Shown: in pieces, positions 26,924 to 39,169 of the stretch
How the letters are laid out: each line of letters opens with the position of its first letter
How positions within the stretch are numbered: position 1 is the first letter of the stretch
NCBI GenBank assembly: GCA_017590115.1
Contig: JAGGNK010006448.1
Location: 3,883,589 to 3,947,588, forward strand
DNA: 64,000 nucleotides
Direction: 5' to 3'
Origin: Montifringilla adamsi
Taxonomy: Eukaryota; Chordata; Aves; Passeriformes; Passeridae
The notes under the pieces: generated by a model
Seen by the model: only the letters and a program-made list of their open reading frames with translations
Told to the model about the DNA's origin: nothing
The model's database searches: none
Position numbers and translations under genes: made by a program

Positions 26924-28179
26924 AACTTAAACCCCAGCTCAGCTTCTAGCTGCTGCTCGGATATCTATCTTATTTGACAGAGTCTTTGAGTCTTAAAACT
27001 ATATACAAAATTTGGGATGAGACCCTTCAGAGTTGAGTGCTGCATTGTCTAGTGTTTGGTTGTCTAGCCCTTAGATACTATTGAAACACCTAAATTAGGC
27101 ACAATTTCCCTAAATAATGTCTAGGAACAACACCTTGCAAAGGCCATTGACAGACTGTGAGAACTTGTCTTGACTCTAACCCTGTGTCTAACAGAAGTGC
27201 CAAGTTTGAACATGGAAGTGACTTATACGACAATATTGGGACTGAAAAACTGACCTAATCACACATCTCTTCTAGACAGCCATTAATATAAAGGGGGCTG
27301 AAGGAATATTTTTCCATGCACATTTTGGGATTAGGGTGCCTAATCAACAAACATAGGTTAGCCCAGAAGGAGACAGAGATTTGCCTTTTTTTGGATCGGA
27401 GGTATTTTGCAGCCAGGGAGGCATTTGCAGGGACCCAAGTTTTATCTCCTTACACTAAGGACATTCAGCCAATGAATCCTAGATTACTGTCACTGTCTTT
27501 TCTTTGGTACTTTTAGCTTTGGCTACAAAGAGCGTCTTGCACATATAATCATTTCATATATATGTTTGCATGTATGTATACAATTATATATCATCATATA
27601 TACAATTATATATGTACAGTTCCTACTGAATTGCAGTGTGCCTTGGCTACTCCTTATTTTAATACAGCACATTCCTCTGTTTAGCAATTGTCCCTTAGTA
27701 ATTCTTCTTGTTTTACTAATTGTTTAAAAACTCCAAAGGATTACTATAAAAAACCTCTTTTTTATTTTACTATTTATCCCTCAATGTGATTCTAACAATT
27801 TTTACTGTTTTTCAATAGATGACCTTAGTGGTGTTGGAAATACTTAAATGCGAGCAAAGAGTCTATATTTTCTGTACAACATTATTGAAAAAAATTTCAT
27901 TAATGTGCAGGATTGCAAGTTGTGAGTAGCTTACCTGCAGAAACCATAACTAACTACCGTCTCTATATCCTGGACAACTACAGTTAAGGACCTCAGAAAA
28001 GTCATGCTAACGCCCTACATATGGCATTAGAGACCATTATTTGGTAAAAAGTGCTAAGGAATAGGGTCTTTCTGGCAACCCGCCCATTTTCTGAGTTTGT
28101 AAATTGTAGCAGGACAGCAAAGGAATTACTTCTTGACTCACTGCAAAATCTTCTCTTAAATGTGCTTTCTGTTTATCCA
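26924..28179. other. AT-rich noncoding stretch with TA-rich patch
   Basis: No gene recognised. Positions 27,541-27,620 form a TA-rich low-complexity patch in which TATACAATTATATAT occurs twice (27,577-27,591 and 27,599-27,613). Confidence 0.65.
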
Positions 28180-28203
28180 GGATTAAGGATTAAGGATTAA
28201 GGA
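28180..28203 (+). repeat. (GGATTAA)3 short tandem repeat
   Basis: Three perfect heptamer units followed by GGA. Minor simple repeat. Confidence 0.9.
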
Positions 28204-28455
28204 GATTCCTTTCACAGGGTAGAGGTGGTGTCCTTAATTTCTGTGGCTAATTCTTCAGGCTGTAAACAAGAATTTTGCTTTACATCCAGAATTCCTGCTT
28301 CCAAGAGCTCTTAGCTTCTACTGAAGTTGGCCTACAGTATACAGGGTTCACAAAACCAGAAGGAATAAAAGCAAGGAACCCATCTCGCTAACCTAGTGAG
28401 ACTAGATTTCACAGGTGAGACAGTGTTTCCCTGAAATTTGCTCTTCCTTTCGGGC

Positions 28456-28605
28456 TATAAATAGTTCCTCTTTCTCTCATTATTAAAAGAAAAACAACAG
28501 TGGCTACCTCTCTGCTAGGAGGTTCAGTCCTATCAGGCTGTTTCCTTTGTGGTGGATCCTGTTTTAAGGACCCCGAATCAAGTGCATCATGAGCCTTACA
28601 ATAAA
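28456..28605 (+). promoter_or_regulatory. LTR-like pairing of TATA box and AATAAA signal (tentative)
   Basis: A good TATA box (TATAAATA, 28,456-28,463) is followed 137 bp later by AATAAA (28,600-28,605), the spacing of the TATA and polyadenylation signals in an LTR. A minus-strand CR1 begins about 10 bp after it and may have cut off the 3' end. I cannot identify an LTR family or terminal TG/CA ends, so this may be chance. Confidence 0.25.
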
Positions 28606-28615
28606 GCCTTCTGAA

Positions 28616-29322
28616 GTCACAGAATCTCATAATCAATTAGGCTGTCAAAGACCTCTGAGATGACTGACTTCCAAGCTATGACCAAACACCCTCATGTGAA
28701 CTACACCATGCACTAAGCACCATGTTCCATCTTTCCTTAAACACCTCCTGTTTAATGACAGTGACAATGACTCCACCCCCTCCCTGGGCAGTCTGTTCCA
28801 ATGCCCAATCACCCTCTCTGTGAAGAAATTCTTCGTAATATTCAACCTAAACCTCCCCAGGCACAGCCTATGACTATTCTCTTGTCCTGTCACTGGTTAC
28901 CTGGGAGAAGAGACTGACCCCCACCTGGCTACACCCTCCTTTCAGGTAGCTGTAGAGAGTGATAAGGTCACCCCTTGAACCTCATTTTCTCCAGGCTAAG
29001 CAACCCCAGGTTCCTCAGCTGCTCGTCGTAAGACTAAAAAGCTTCAGACTGTTCATCAGCTTCATTGCACTTCTCTGGACTCACTCTAGTACCTTAAAGT
29101 CCTTCCTGACTTGAGGGGCCCTGAGCTGGACACAGCACTGGAGCTGTGGCCTCACCAGTGCCGAGCACAGGGGGACAATCCCTGCCCTGGCCCTGCTGGC
29201 CACAACATTGCTGATGCAGGCCAGGATGCCACTGGCCTTGCTGGCTATCTGAGCATATGCTGGCTCATGTTCAGCCACTCTCAACCAGCACCCCCAGATC
29301 CCCTGGCTTTTTGTCCTGTAGA
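28616..29322 (-). mobile_element. CR1 LINE, 5'-truncated copy, sense on -
   Basis: Reverse-complement CR1. The element's 3' end is at the left (GTCACAGAATCTCATAATC, derived from the CR1 tail) and ORF2-derived sequence lies to the right. The minus-strand reading gives CR1 ORF2 C-terminal motifs at about 28,770-28,870 (FRLNITKNFFTERVIGHWN, then RLPREGVES) and the upstream part ([17 protein letters not shown]) at about 29,115-29,165. These lie in separate frames broken by stops, so the copy is dead. About 700 bp survive out of several kb for a full element. The right boundary is approximate because similarity fades around 29,310-29,330. Confidence 0.95.
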
Positions 29323-32300
29323 TTTGTATTCACCTAATTCATTAATCTAATAATTGTTGTCCTTGAAAATAAGAGAAAATGATGATGAGAAGTGTGTGAT
29401 ATCTGAAGGCATGAATCTTGAGAACCTGGAGTGTTACAATTGCAGTTACAAATCTAGTTTATTAAATTCTCTACTTTCTTAGCACTTATGTTATTCTCTC
29501 ATGAGTGAAGTTTAGCTGTGCTACCTCACCTGTATGCCAGCAATGAAGATGACAATGGGAACTAACTTACCTTTTGTCTTTACCCCTTTCTGAATTTTAC
29601 CTTTAAGGAACAGAGTTATAAATTTGTGACCTCAGCAGGATCTATTCCCCTTCAGCAGGGTGAATGGTATGGAAGGACTAGTAGGTGTTGGCTGTCTTGT
29701 GATCCTGTCAGCACAGGTGTATAACGAGGTAATTGAATGCAAAGAGAGAACATATTATTTGAGTCATAATTATCTTTTGTTCTGGAAATCTTTCTGAGGG
29801 TAGGAATATAAGAAAAGAGCCTTTTAAGAGACACAGTTTGAGGAGTGGTGTCTGACTCTACTACCTGGATACTGGGAAATTCAGTAGTTCTTTTGCAGCT
29901 ATTAATTGCAAATATCAGGTTCTTTGATATTTGATTGTTACAACATTGAACGGGAGTTCAAAACAAACAAGACGTGTACGGAGTCTGAAACCCACAACTA
30001 TACTGGGTTTCAAATGAACCTGTGATGTCGTGGAAATGGAAGTGGGTAAACAAAAAAATGGTAGTTCAACCATTGTAAAATTAGTATTGTTTGGTCTACT
30101 ATAATTTCTTTATAATCCTTTGAACATTGGCTTTGTGCACTGACACTGGACTTCTTTATTTTTATTGGTGTTAATTACCATGGCCTCCTAGATAATCAGC
30201 CTATCTTTGTTAAAATGAGAAGGTTATGCACAGAAAGAGATGTTGTGTACAGGTGAGGACTAAGCAGAAAAACGTTGTAGCAATTTGCTGAACACGGAGG
30301 CTTATTGAGGATGCAGTCCTGAATAATACACACTAGCTTTGCTCTTCCCCCTTTAGTGTGTGTGTAGAGAAGCCATGAATCATTCATGGTCTCCCAGCTG
30401 AGCAGGGCTTCAAAGGGGCTGGTTGTGATTGGGTGTCCTGGGTGAATTGCTGCGCTGCAGAAACGCCTGCACCCTCAGCACTGGAGGGGTGAGGAAGCAC
30501 TTTCATCTGGGCCTCCAAAGTGTTTCGGGTCACAGTTCACCAGGAGATAACGATGTAGATGTACATTCAGAATTAGCTGCAGAGATACCTGTGTAGTGCG
30601 GTGTGGAAAAGTGAGCCAGTTAGATCCCCAGCGGACGCTGTGAATCAATTACTGTGTTCTGAATACAAGGTTGGCTGCAGGGGATAAACAGATGTCAGAG
30701 AATTTTTCCTAATAAGACCATAGTAATAGAAGAGCACTGTCAGCTTCGTTTTACATTCAAAATCTCATTTCCTCTTTATATGACCAATTTTATTAGGCCT
30801 CTAAACAAAGATATTTTATGTAACTGATAGCTGTATAATGAGAATAAATTTATTTTTTTCCTTTTTAACAAAGGTAGAAAGGGAAAGCAGAAATGAATCT
30901 TGGCAAAGTTAGAAAGAAGGTGTGTAATTTAGAAGGCTGGATGATCATTTCTTATCCTTTCCAATGAAAGACAGTATTGAATTGCTTGCAGCTGCCTTTT
31001 ATGCTGAATCATAATCACCTACGTTCCAAAGCAAAATATTCTGACAGACAAAGTTGGTGATTAGCTTGTACTGTTCTCTGTAGTTTCTGCATATTTTGTC
31101 AATGTCTGGTATATAAAGCTGTGATCAGAAACAAGAAATAGCTTTGGGTTTAGTTAATAAATCTTACAACAGGTCATACACTTGCAGCTAGCACCATATT
31201 CTCAGTGTTTTTCATTTCTATACAAAAACCAAAATATCAAGACACAGTGTCTTTCTGCAAATTTTGAGAGTAAAAGCAATAAATTATTAGAGATACTTAT
31301 TACCTATCATGTTACTCTTTCAAATAGAACACAAGTACAATATTACTTGCATACAATTTGCAAATATGGAAACACTAGACTAAGGGGATACCTTTGGATG
31401 CATCATGTTCATAAATTGTTCACATGCAGATTATGCTAAGTGTTTTTTTTCTTTTTTGAAAGGAATAGATGCCAATATTTTTCAGTTCATACTATTTCCA
31501 TAATGACATTGTTGCTTTATGTGGCAGAAATCAGAGCAAAATTTAGCTTTAAATATTGGTTTACAATTAATGCTTTTTAGTGCAATGCCTACTCATAATG
31601 TATCTCATACCGAACACTTCACAAGAAGGGAAACAAAAGAGAACTGCAGACAACATTCAGAACATTCTTGACAAACAGATCAACCATCTGAGAACCTCTA
31701 TGAAGCTATGATCCTATACAGCTCATACTTGCCAAACTCAGTTCAGCAGTATTTGGGTAATTAAGGCATAAGTATAACTTAAGGTTTTGTTCACTGAAGG
31801 TAGTTAAAGCAACACAGGCAAAGACATGACCTAAAACCCTATTGCTGAGTTACCTAAACCTGGATTTTTCTCCCTCCTCAGGTCTGATGTATACATGGCT
31901 ACTAAAATTCAGAAGTGTGTCTCTTGAGACAACCACAAATCGACAATATGTCCCTGTGCAGGTGGTAACACAACGCTTCAGTGCATAGCCTCTTCATGTC
32001 AAGACCTGAGTAGTTCTCTAATTTTGATTTTCCTGAGGTTTGTCTTCATTGGAAACTTGGAAACAATACCAGCCACAATGGTATTAAAACTTCTCCTCAA
32101 AGCTGGCTGTCCCTAGGGTTCCTTTCCAGGAGCAGCTCTGCCCTGAACACTAATCATTGTGCTGCCACCACTCCCCTGGGTACAGGGCTGCAGCCTTCCC
32201 GAGCCACTGCTGGCCACATTCACCATTGCTCCTCTGACACACACCATGTTACCTACAGTACAGCGATCACAGGGAGCAGGGGGAAGGCAGCAGTCAAAAA

Positions 32301-35300
32301 CTTATTTTAGAATTGTTCTCTCCCTCTGCAATTCCTTTAAGATCAGGATATACAGTAGTAGCCTCAGTGTATCATCTGTAATGATGCATTATCTAGCATT
32401 GCTCTTAATCTGTAAATTAGAGTTTATGTGCTGCAGCTCAGTGCTGGGAAGGAAGTTAACCCCTGGCTTACCTTCTGAAACCTTTCTAGCAATTAATCTC
32501 TATTGGAAAGCACTGCTGTTTCTCTCCAGATGGGACAAACAGGGAAGCTCTATGTCCACATTCATGATTTGCCTTCAAAACGAGCCACAGGTCTCCAGTG
32601 TACAATAGTACTCGGAACAGTCACGTGAAAAAAAAAATCACAAAAAGGAGCAAATAATGGCAATGACACGGAGACTTCAGGGGCACTCACAGTCAAGGGA
32701 TATTACTGGGAAGAAAGGTCTACGTGTTTCTGAGTAGTGCTTTTTGCAGCATTAGCCTGTCTTGCTTTTAGTTCTTCAACACTGATTTATAACAAGGAAA
32801 TACTGACTACTTTGGGATTTTCTGGGGTCTGTTCCAGAAGAAAGGTGCAGGTACTTAAAGCTAGGTAACTATTTAATAGCAGTAACAGATGCAGTAGTAA
32901 CAATCTTACATCCTTTCGACGCTGGGAGCCCAGTGATGCACCTCCAGATGAGCCCTTGGCGCTGATCTCTGCAGACAGCGGAAATCACCTCCCTAGTGAT
33001 GCTCAACAGCATCACTTTTCTCACTTTTCTAGGATTTTCTCAAGCAAGCAAACTTGATCTTCCACCTGCACAATACTGGGCTTTCTAGATGGTGCATGAA
33101 AGCTCACTGAGAATACTAACATCTCCATAGCAGCAGCGTGTCCAGGTGGTGTTGTCAAAGGCAGCACACATGAATGTCACAGTGTGTCCTCAGGTTGTAC
33201 AGCAGTCATGCATGCTAAAACATACAGATGTCTACAGCCAAGATGTATGGCTAAACTCTGCTAAGATTTCCAGGAAGCCATTGCACCCTCATTTACAGTG
33301 TCTTCTGCAGTGGCCTATTATAAACGTATTTCTTAAAGATTCTCGTGGACATTTTTTCAGATTCTCTTGAATAAGGAGATGAGGGAAAAGGCAGAAGAGA
33401 GCAACTTAAAGAATCTCTCAGGTTCTATTCAGAGGATCAGAAAATGGCAAGGTAAGGGTCCAGATTCCATGGATATGATATATGTGTTTGCACAGCATAT
33501 CAGAAAGCACAACAGTGGGAAGGGAAAGAAAAATGAATGAATAAAAATATTTTCCTTTAGTGATGATATTGAGTGAAACTGTTTAACTTTAGATGTTTTA
33601 AACCTGGAATGTTGTTCACTGACCCATTTGCTTTTATACACACTACCTTTGTAGTTTCCCTGTGAAGATCTAATGGTACAAGAAGAGAAAGATATATAGA
33701 AAGCGGGTTTTATACAGCTGATAAAATAAGAATATATGTTTCTGGCTACATATGCATTTTCTGAAGTCCCTACCCCACCCACATGTTCAGTGGTGAACTT
33801 ATTTCAAATAAATTCTGTGCTCATCCAGAAAGATCTTTCCCTGGACATTCATATGCCATGTAGAAATATGTTCAGGTCCAAAGATTATGGTTTAAACTTC
33901 CAGTCTTTTCTGTCATGATGGGTTAATATGGCATTACCTGGGTAAAACTGAAATAATAATTGGTTTTAAACATGAAAGCTTAACACCATCAATTCCTAGG
34001 TGTTTTGGAAGCACTACTCCTTTGAACAGTTCCCGTGTATTCAACATGCCTATTTAAGTGGGCAAATGGAGTTTACAATCTGGTTTTATATTGTCATCAA
34101 GAAGACCCCTGAGCCTGGAATTTGTAAAGCTTAGGACAGTGTATGAAATCATAATGGAAGGGAAATTTTTTCTCTGATATACTGTATTTGACTAGATACG
34201 CAAATTTGTTGGTCAATTCCCTCCTTCTGTCTCTCTTTTTTTTTCTGAAAGACTTAAACCTGTAGTTGGTTGAGTAAGATACATTGCAGGCATGTGACTA
34301 ATAAGTTTATTAAAAAAAAATAAATTACTGCTCCAGACACAACAGGCATTACTCTTTCCATCTTTGCTAGCATGCTTGAACCACAGGTCAAACATTCATT
34401 TGACATCGATCAGAAAAATACTTCAGATTTAAAAATAGGAGGGTCTATTTACCCTGGCTGAAAAATCTAAAACTACACCCAATACAAAATTAATCAGAAG
34501 GGAAACCAAAATTATAATTTTATAGATCAAGGGGAAGCCTCAGACTCATTTTTAGAGACAGAGTTTGCAATGCATGCTGTAGGGAATAAAATACGTGGGT
34601 TTAATTATCAACAACAGGCCTAAGGACACAATCAGATTAAATTTAAACATGTGTGTAAGAAACAAAATAAATATAGATATAAGGAGATGGGAGCAGATAC
34701 AAATCAATCTCGAGGGAGGTGAGAAGGAAAGGGATTAATAATTAAAATGTATATACTACTTGTTTATTCTTAGAGCTGTACCTGTGAGCATGACAAGTAT
34801 GACTTCCCTAGACTTTATGACACTGTGTCAGAGTTTTGTGAGGGATTGAAAAAGAATTTAATAACTGAGATCAGCCTCAGCGGTAGTAAGCTATCAACTA
34901 TTTGCGTTTATCGCAAAACTTAAAGGCATGAAGTCCGACAGTCTCCATCTTAAATTGTCTGTACAAATGTGCAGCAAGTGGCTTGAAAAAATTGCTTTGT
35001 TTTGTGCAAAATTATTGCTGTCTTTTCTAGCTTAATGCAGTGTTCTAGACATGTATATACAGACCAATAAAAGTCAGAGGAGTCAAGCACTACAATCCTG
35101 AGTACCTACATAATTAATTTTCAACTTATTTCCTAGTTCTTTTGTGGACTGCTTCAGCTAATTTTCTCCAATACATCTTCTCTAGAGAGTATGCCTTAAG
35201 CATTTTGGATGTTATCCAGTCTGTGTCACTTGGCCTTAGGGCCAAGTATCAGTCTTTAACTCTATTTTTTTTCCCCCCAATAATATAACTAGAAATGGGA

Positions 35301-35969
35301 TGAAGTATTCATCATTGCAATACAGGTACAGGACCAGCATGAATTTTCTCATTTTCGTTTCATATGAATTCATAATAAGTATCAAATTTTGCAGATAGTA
35401 TATAATGTTTGTAAGTATGTGTCTCTGGAAAGTCCCATAGATTGTGGGGGTTATAATGGATGTTTCTTTTCTTCAAAGATTTTTTTTTTGATGTTGTGGA
35501 TTTTCCTTTTCATGCCTCCAATCTTTCTTTTTACCTTGATTTTACTGCTTGTCTCAACTATTGTTCTCCTGTTAATATAACATTGGTCTGCCTCTATGAA
35601 AAGTGCATCTGCTCTAAGAAATCCTTAATGCTTGATTTGGTTTCCCTTTTTCCCTCTCTTCTATTAGAATTATTTCCCTCTGTATATCTTTCATCACAAT
35701 GTTTACTGTTTCCTGCATGGCCTGTCTTACACTGGTGACTATCATAAAATTTAATATCAATTCAGAGTATCCCATGGACCTGATGATTTTAATCCAAAAG
35801 CTTCATGTCTTTCCATATCTCCCTTTCCTATGAATTTGCTAGCCATAAGGGTGGAGTTTTCCCACAACTACAACAAAAGAAAAGAGGATGCACACTCAGC
35901 AGAACTTGCTAAAGGAAAACAAATAATGAAAAAAGACCTTAAGGTGTGCCCTCTTGGAAAGAGAGCTTT
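29323..35969. other. Noncoding stretch, no gene seen
   Basis: About 6.6 kb with no recognised gene or repeat family. Three segments have raised GC compared with their surroundings: about 30,370-30,680, 32,100-32,290 and 32,910-33,140. They could be old unrecognised repeats or conserved regulatory DNA. The open frame of 149 codons at 32,159-32,608 crosses one of them and shows no domain. A short odd palindrome (CCATGAAT-C-ATTCATGG) lies at 30,373-30,389 and an 8-bp hairpin at 35,228-35,247. Confidence 0.55.
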
Positions 35970-35994
35970 AAAAAAAAAAAAAAAAAAAAAAAAA
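35970..35994 (+). repeat. Poly(A) tract, 25 A
   Basis: An uninterrupted run of 25 A. It could be a simple homopolymer or the tail of a retroposed sequence, but I find no recognisable retrocopy in the 150 bp upstream and no clear target-site duplication. Confidence 0.9.
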
Positions 35995-38704
35995 GCTGGG
36001 ACTTCATGCATTAACTTGGAAGGTTCTGAGATACTGTGCTAATAAACATAATGTAAAATTGAGAATGTGAAGGATCACGAAAAATTAAGCATATTGAAGT
36101 CTGGTAAGGATATAAATTAACTCTTCTACAAATGGAATTTAAAGGCCTTCATTTTCTAGAGGTTTTTTTATTTAGGTAATGTGGAATAGAAAGAACCCAA
36201 TGCAGATTACCTACCTGTGGATAGGGTATAAAATCCATGTCATTAAAGCAGTACCTCTCAGAGAGCTTTTGCAAATGAGTTTGTGATTTCTCACTTGTTA
36301 GAGAATGCCAAAGAACTGGCTGGTTTATCAGTCATAGTAAAAATATCAGGACAAAATGAACACAGAACCATTTTCAGTTTTATCCCAGGACACCTTTATT
36401 AGATTAAAAAATCCTGATTCAGATACTTCACAACACTTGAGTTACTCCATTGATTTAATTTGAATGTGCCCTCCCTATTCTTTTACTTTTTAAATTACTT
36501 TTATGAAACGTGGCAAAATTTCTACAAAGTTGTACTGAAATTGTTGTTGATGATTCCTTTTTCTTCTAGGATTCAGATTCTGTTCTCTGATGCATAAGCT
36601 GGTGCTTAATTAGTTTACCACACATACACATATAACCCTGGCTTTTGGTTTGTGTTATTTCAAGATTATGTGGAGTTAAGAAATAGAGTATGTATGATAT
36701 CTGCTAAACATATATCTGAAAAACGCAAATAGCTCACAAAACTGAAAAAACACAGATTTTGGCAACTATAGGGTTGCAATAAATTTTTCTATTTTATTTT
36801 ATTATTACAAATCCTAACAACACTTGAAATATGTCCCCTGAGGTTTTGTTTTTTCCTCTTTCTGAATATATACATTTTTATATTTGTTTGGTTACCAAGA
36901 CTGAGGCTTCAGTCCAAGGAATTGGAAGTTGCAGCCTTTCGACAGCCATTGCTTTATTCTTCTATCATGAAAAGGATCCTAAGTAAAGAACACCAGCAGT
37001 GACTTGCATCGCTTCTGGGCATTTTTTTGTTCTTGTGATCTAAAGTCCACTTATTGTGTTTTCTGTTATTTGGAGGTCACCAAACTTTGATCACTAGGGG
37101 GTAGTGTGGGGCTTTTCCTTGATCTTAGGTTCCACATTCTCCAGCCTGATGTTTTTTGAATGTTTATATGAAAAGCTTACGCTAAATATCCCATATCTAT
37201 GCATATAGCTATACATAACATTTAGAAATTCCTGGATTTATAAAACCATATCACACTACCAGTGGAAATTAAAAGTGTAGTGTTCTGTTCACTTATGGCA
37301 CACTTTCCTGTATTCCCCGGAAGGAGCCAGATACAGCAAATGTCCATTAATCCTCTTAATTTTCTCTCTTCTCCCACAACACATAAATATACACATACAC
37401 AAAAAAACCATTCACAGACATACTTACATTTTGAACCACTGACAATAAAATAACAGATTTAAAAAACTGCAAAATGTGTGACCCCATACCCCATATTAAT
37501 ATTTAATCAAGTGCTCACCATATATTTCAAGTTAGTCTGAGAAAATTAATTAGCCCGAAAGATGCTTGTCCTTTAAAGGCACTGTAATCCCTTTTGAAAA
37601 TGTAAATGAGATAATCCTTTGGTGAGTGCAAGCAACTGTTCATTTAATTCAGTGTGAGGTTTCCAGGATGTCAGTAGAAACCCATCCTACGTAATTTGAG
37701 TTTATTGGTTATAAATTTACCACCTAAAGAATTTTGTGGAGAAAAAAACGAGGTAATTTGCTTCTCTTTCTTTCAGATCACTTCTTCCCTTGCATAAATC
37801 TGACTGTGACCTAAGAAAGGAATGAAAAAACCCATTGGGGACCCCTCCTTTTCTATTCTTCTTAATTGATTCCCTTGTTATCAGGAGACTAAGAGGCATT
37901 CTTGAGATCAAGGAAGGTCTAACACTTTTTGAACATACTGTAAAGAAGACTATGAAATAATAGATTTCAAAAGTATGAATAACTGTTACCCCCCTTACCC
38001 GCTACTCTCTTGTTATCTCATAAATCGAAACTGCCTCAATTACAGGTTGTTATGGACTAGATATCCCAGTTTGTCTCTGATAGAAATTTAAAGATAGACT
38101 TTTCCCCCTCTCTTGGTTACTATAAAGGTGGTTTTTTGATCACTATAAATATTTTCTTGCTTAGAACTTGCCATTTTCTGGTTTCAAATTTCTGAGGTTT
38201 TCTGGCTAATCTAGCTTCTTCTACTTCAACATTACCTTCAAGTATAAGTATCAGCTGTACATTTTTGTGCCTAAGCTAAATTATGATATAGATGGAATGG
38301 TTTGTTTAGGGCATTTTTAAACTTCTGATGGTTATTTCATCTCTTAATAAATGACATATCTTCTTCCTATACATCTTTCCTCCATATTTCCTACTGTACT
38401 GTCTGTGAAGGACATACATTATAACTAGTCCCATGCATAAGTAGTCTCCCAATGGATGACTCTACCACTTCCTCTTGAGCCTCACCCTTTTTTATTTCTT
38501 TTCAAATAAATGGACAGATCCAAGGTCCGAAACACTTTAAGGACTCATTTCCACAAAATTCCCTGAAGGCCAAATATTCTTAGTCACACAAGAATTTTCA
38601 ACAAAATAAGGCATGATAATAAGATTATATACTTAAATGTAAGAACTCTTATCTGAAAAAGCTGCCAATGTGTGCAGTTTTGAACATCCTATTATGAAAA
38701 AGAT
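35995..38704. other. AT-rich noncoding stretch
   Basis: No gene or dispersed repeat recognised. A CTCF-like word is annotated separately at 37,089-37,108. Confidence 0.6.
37089..37108 (+). promoter_or_regulatory. Possible CTCF-like binding word
   Basis: GATCACTAGGGGGTAGTG resembles the vertebrate CTCF core (CCAC-N-AGGGGGC followed by a purine-rich part), with C replaced by T at two positions. A single motif match is weak evidence, and occupancy cannot be seen from sequence. Confidence 0.3.
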
Positions 38705-39169
38705 GTAAAGCTATCAGAGAGTGTGAAAAGGAAATCTACAGAGATGGTGAAGGGCCTTGAGGGGAAGCCATGTGAGGGTGGCTGAGGTCACTTGATCTGT
38801 TCAGCCTGGACAATGAGGGGAGACCTCATTGCATTTGCAACATTCTCACAAGGGGAGGAGGAAGGGCAGGCATTGATCCTTCTTTCTGGTGACCAGTGAT
38901 GGAACCTGAGGGAATGGTGTGACGTTGTGTGAGGGGAGAGGTTAGTTTAGAGATTAGAGAAAGGTTCTTTACCAGAGGGTGGTTGGGCACAGGAACAGGC
39001 TCCCCAGGGAAGTGGTCACAGCACCAGCCTGATAGAGTTCAAGGAGTGCTTGGACAACACTCTCAGGGCCATGGTGTGACTCTTGGGGTGTCCTGTGCCG
39101 GGCCAGAAGTTGAATTATGTTGTTCCTGTGTGTCCCTATCAAAGCAGCATATTCTATGATTCTACATGA
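38705..39169 (+). mobile_element. CR1 LINE fragment, different subfamily, sense on +
   Basis: A CR1 copy whose 3' half differs from the 3.8 and 7 kb copies. It carries the block GGGTGGTTGGGCACAGGAAC, then GCTCCCCAGGGAAGTGGTCA, and ends ATTCTATGATTCTACATG at 39,169. This layout fits the CR1 group whose tail reads CCTTCCAACTCAGAATATTC in minus sense, the same tail seen at 54.2 kb. Stops and frameshifts prevent any long ORF2 reading. The left boundary (about 38,705) is approximate. Confidence 0.9.

Noticed and set aside
25121..28203. Short direct repeats as a CRISPR-like array
   Set aside because: These are two- or three-copy local tandem duplications without regular spacers, in an animal genome.
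32159..32608. 149-codon open frame on +
   Set aside because: No domain, no codon-bias signal I can see, and it crosses from a GC-raised patch into AT-rich DNA.
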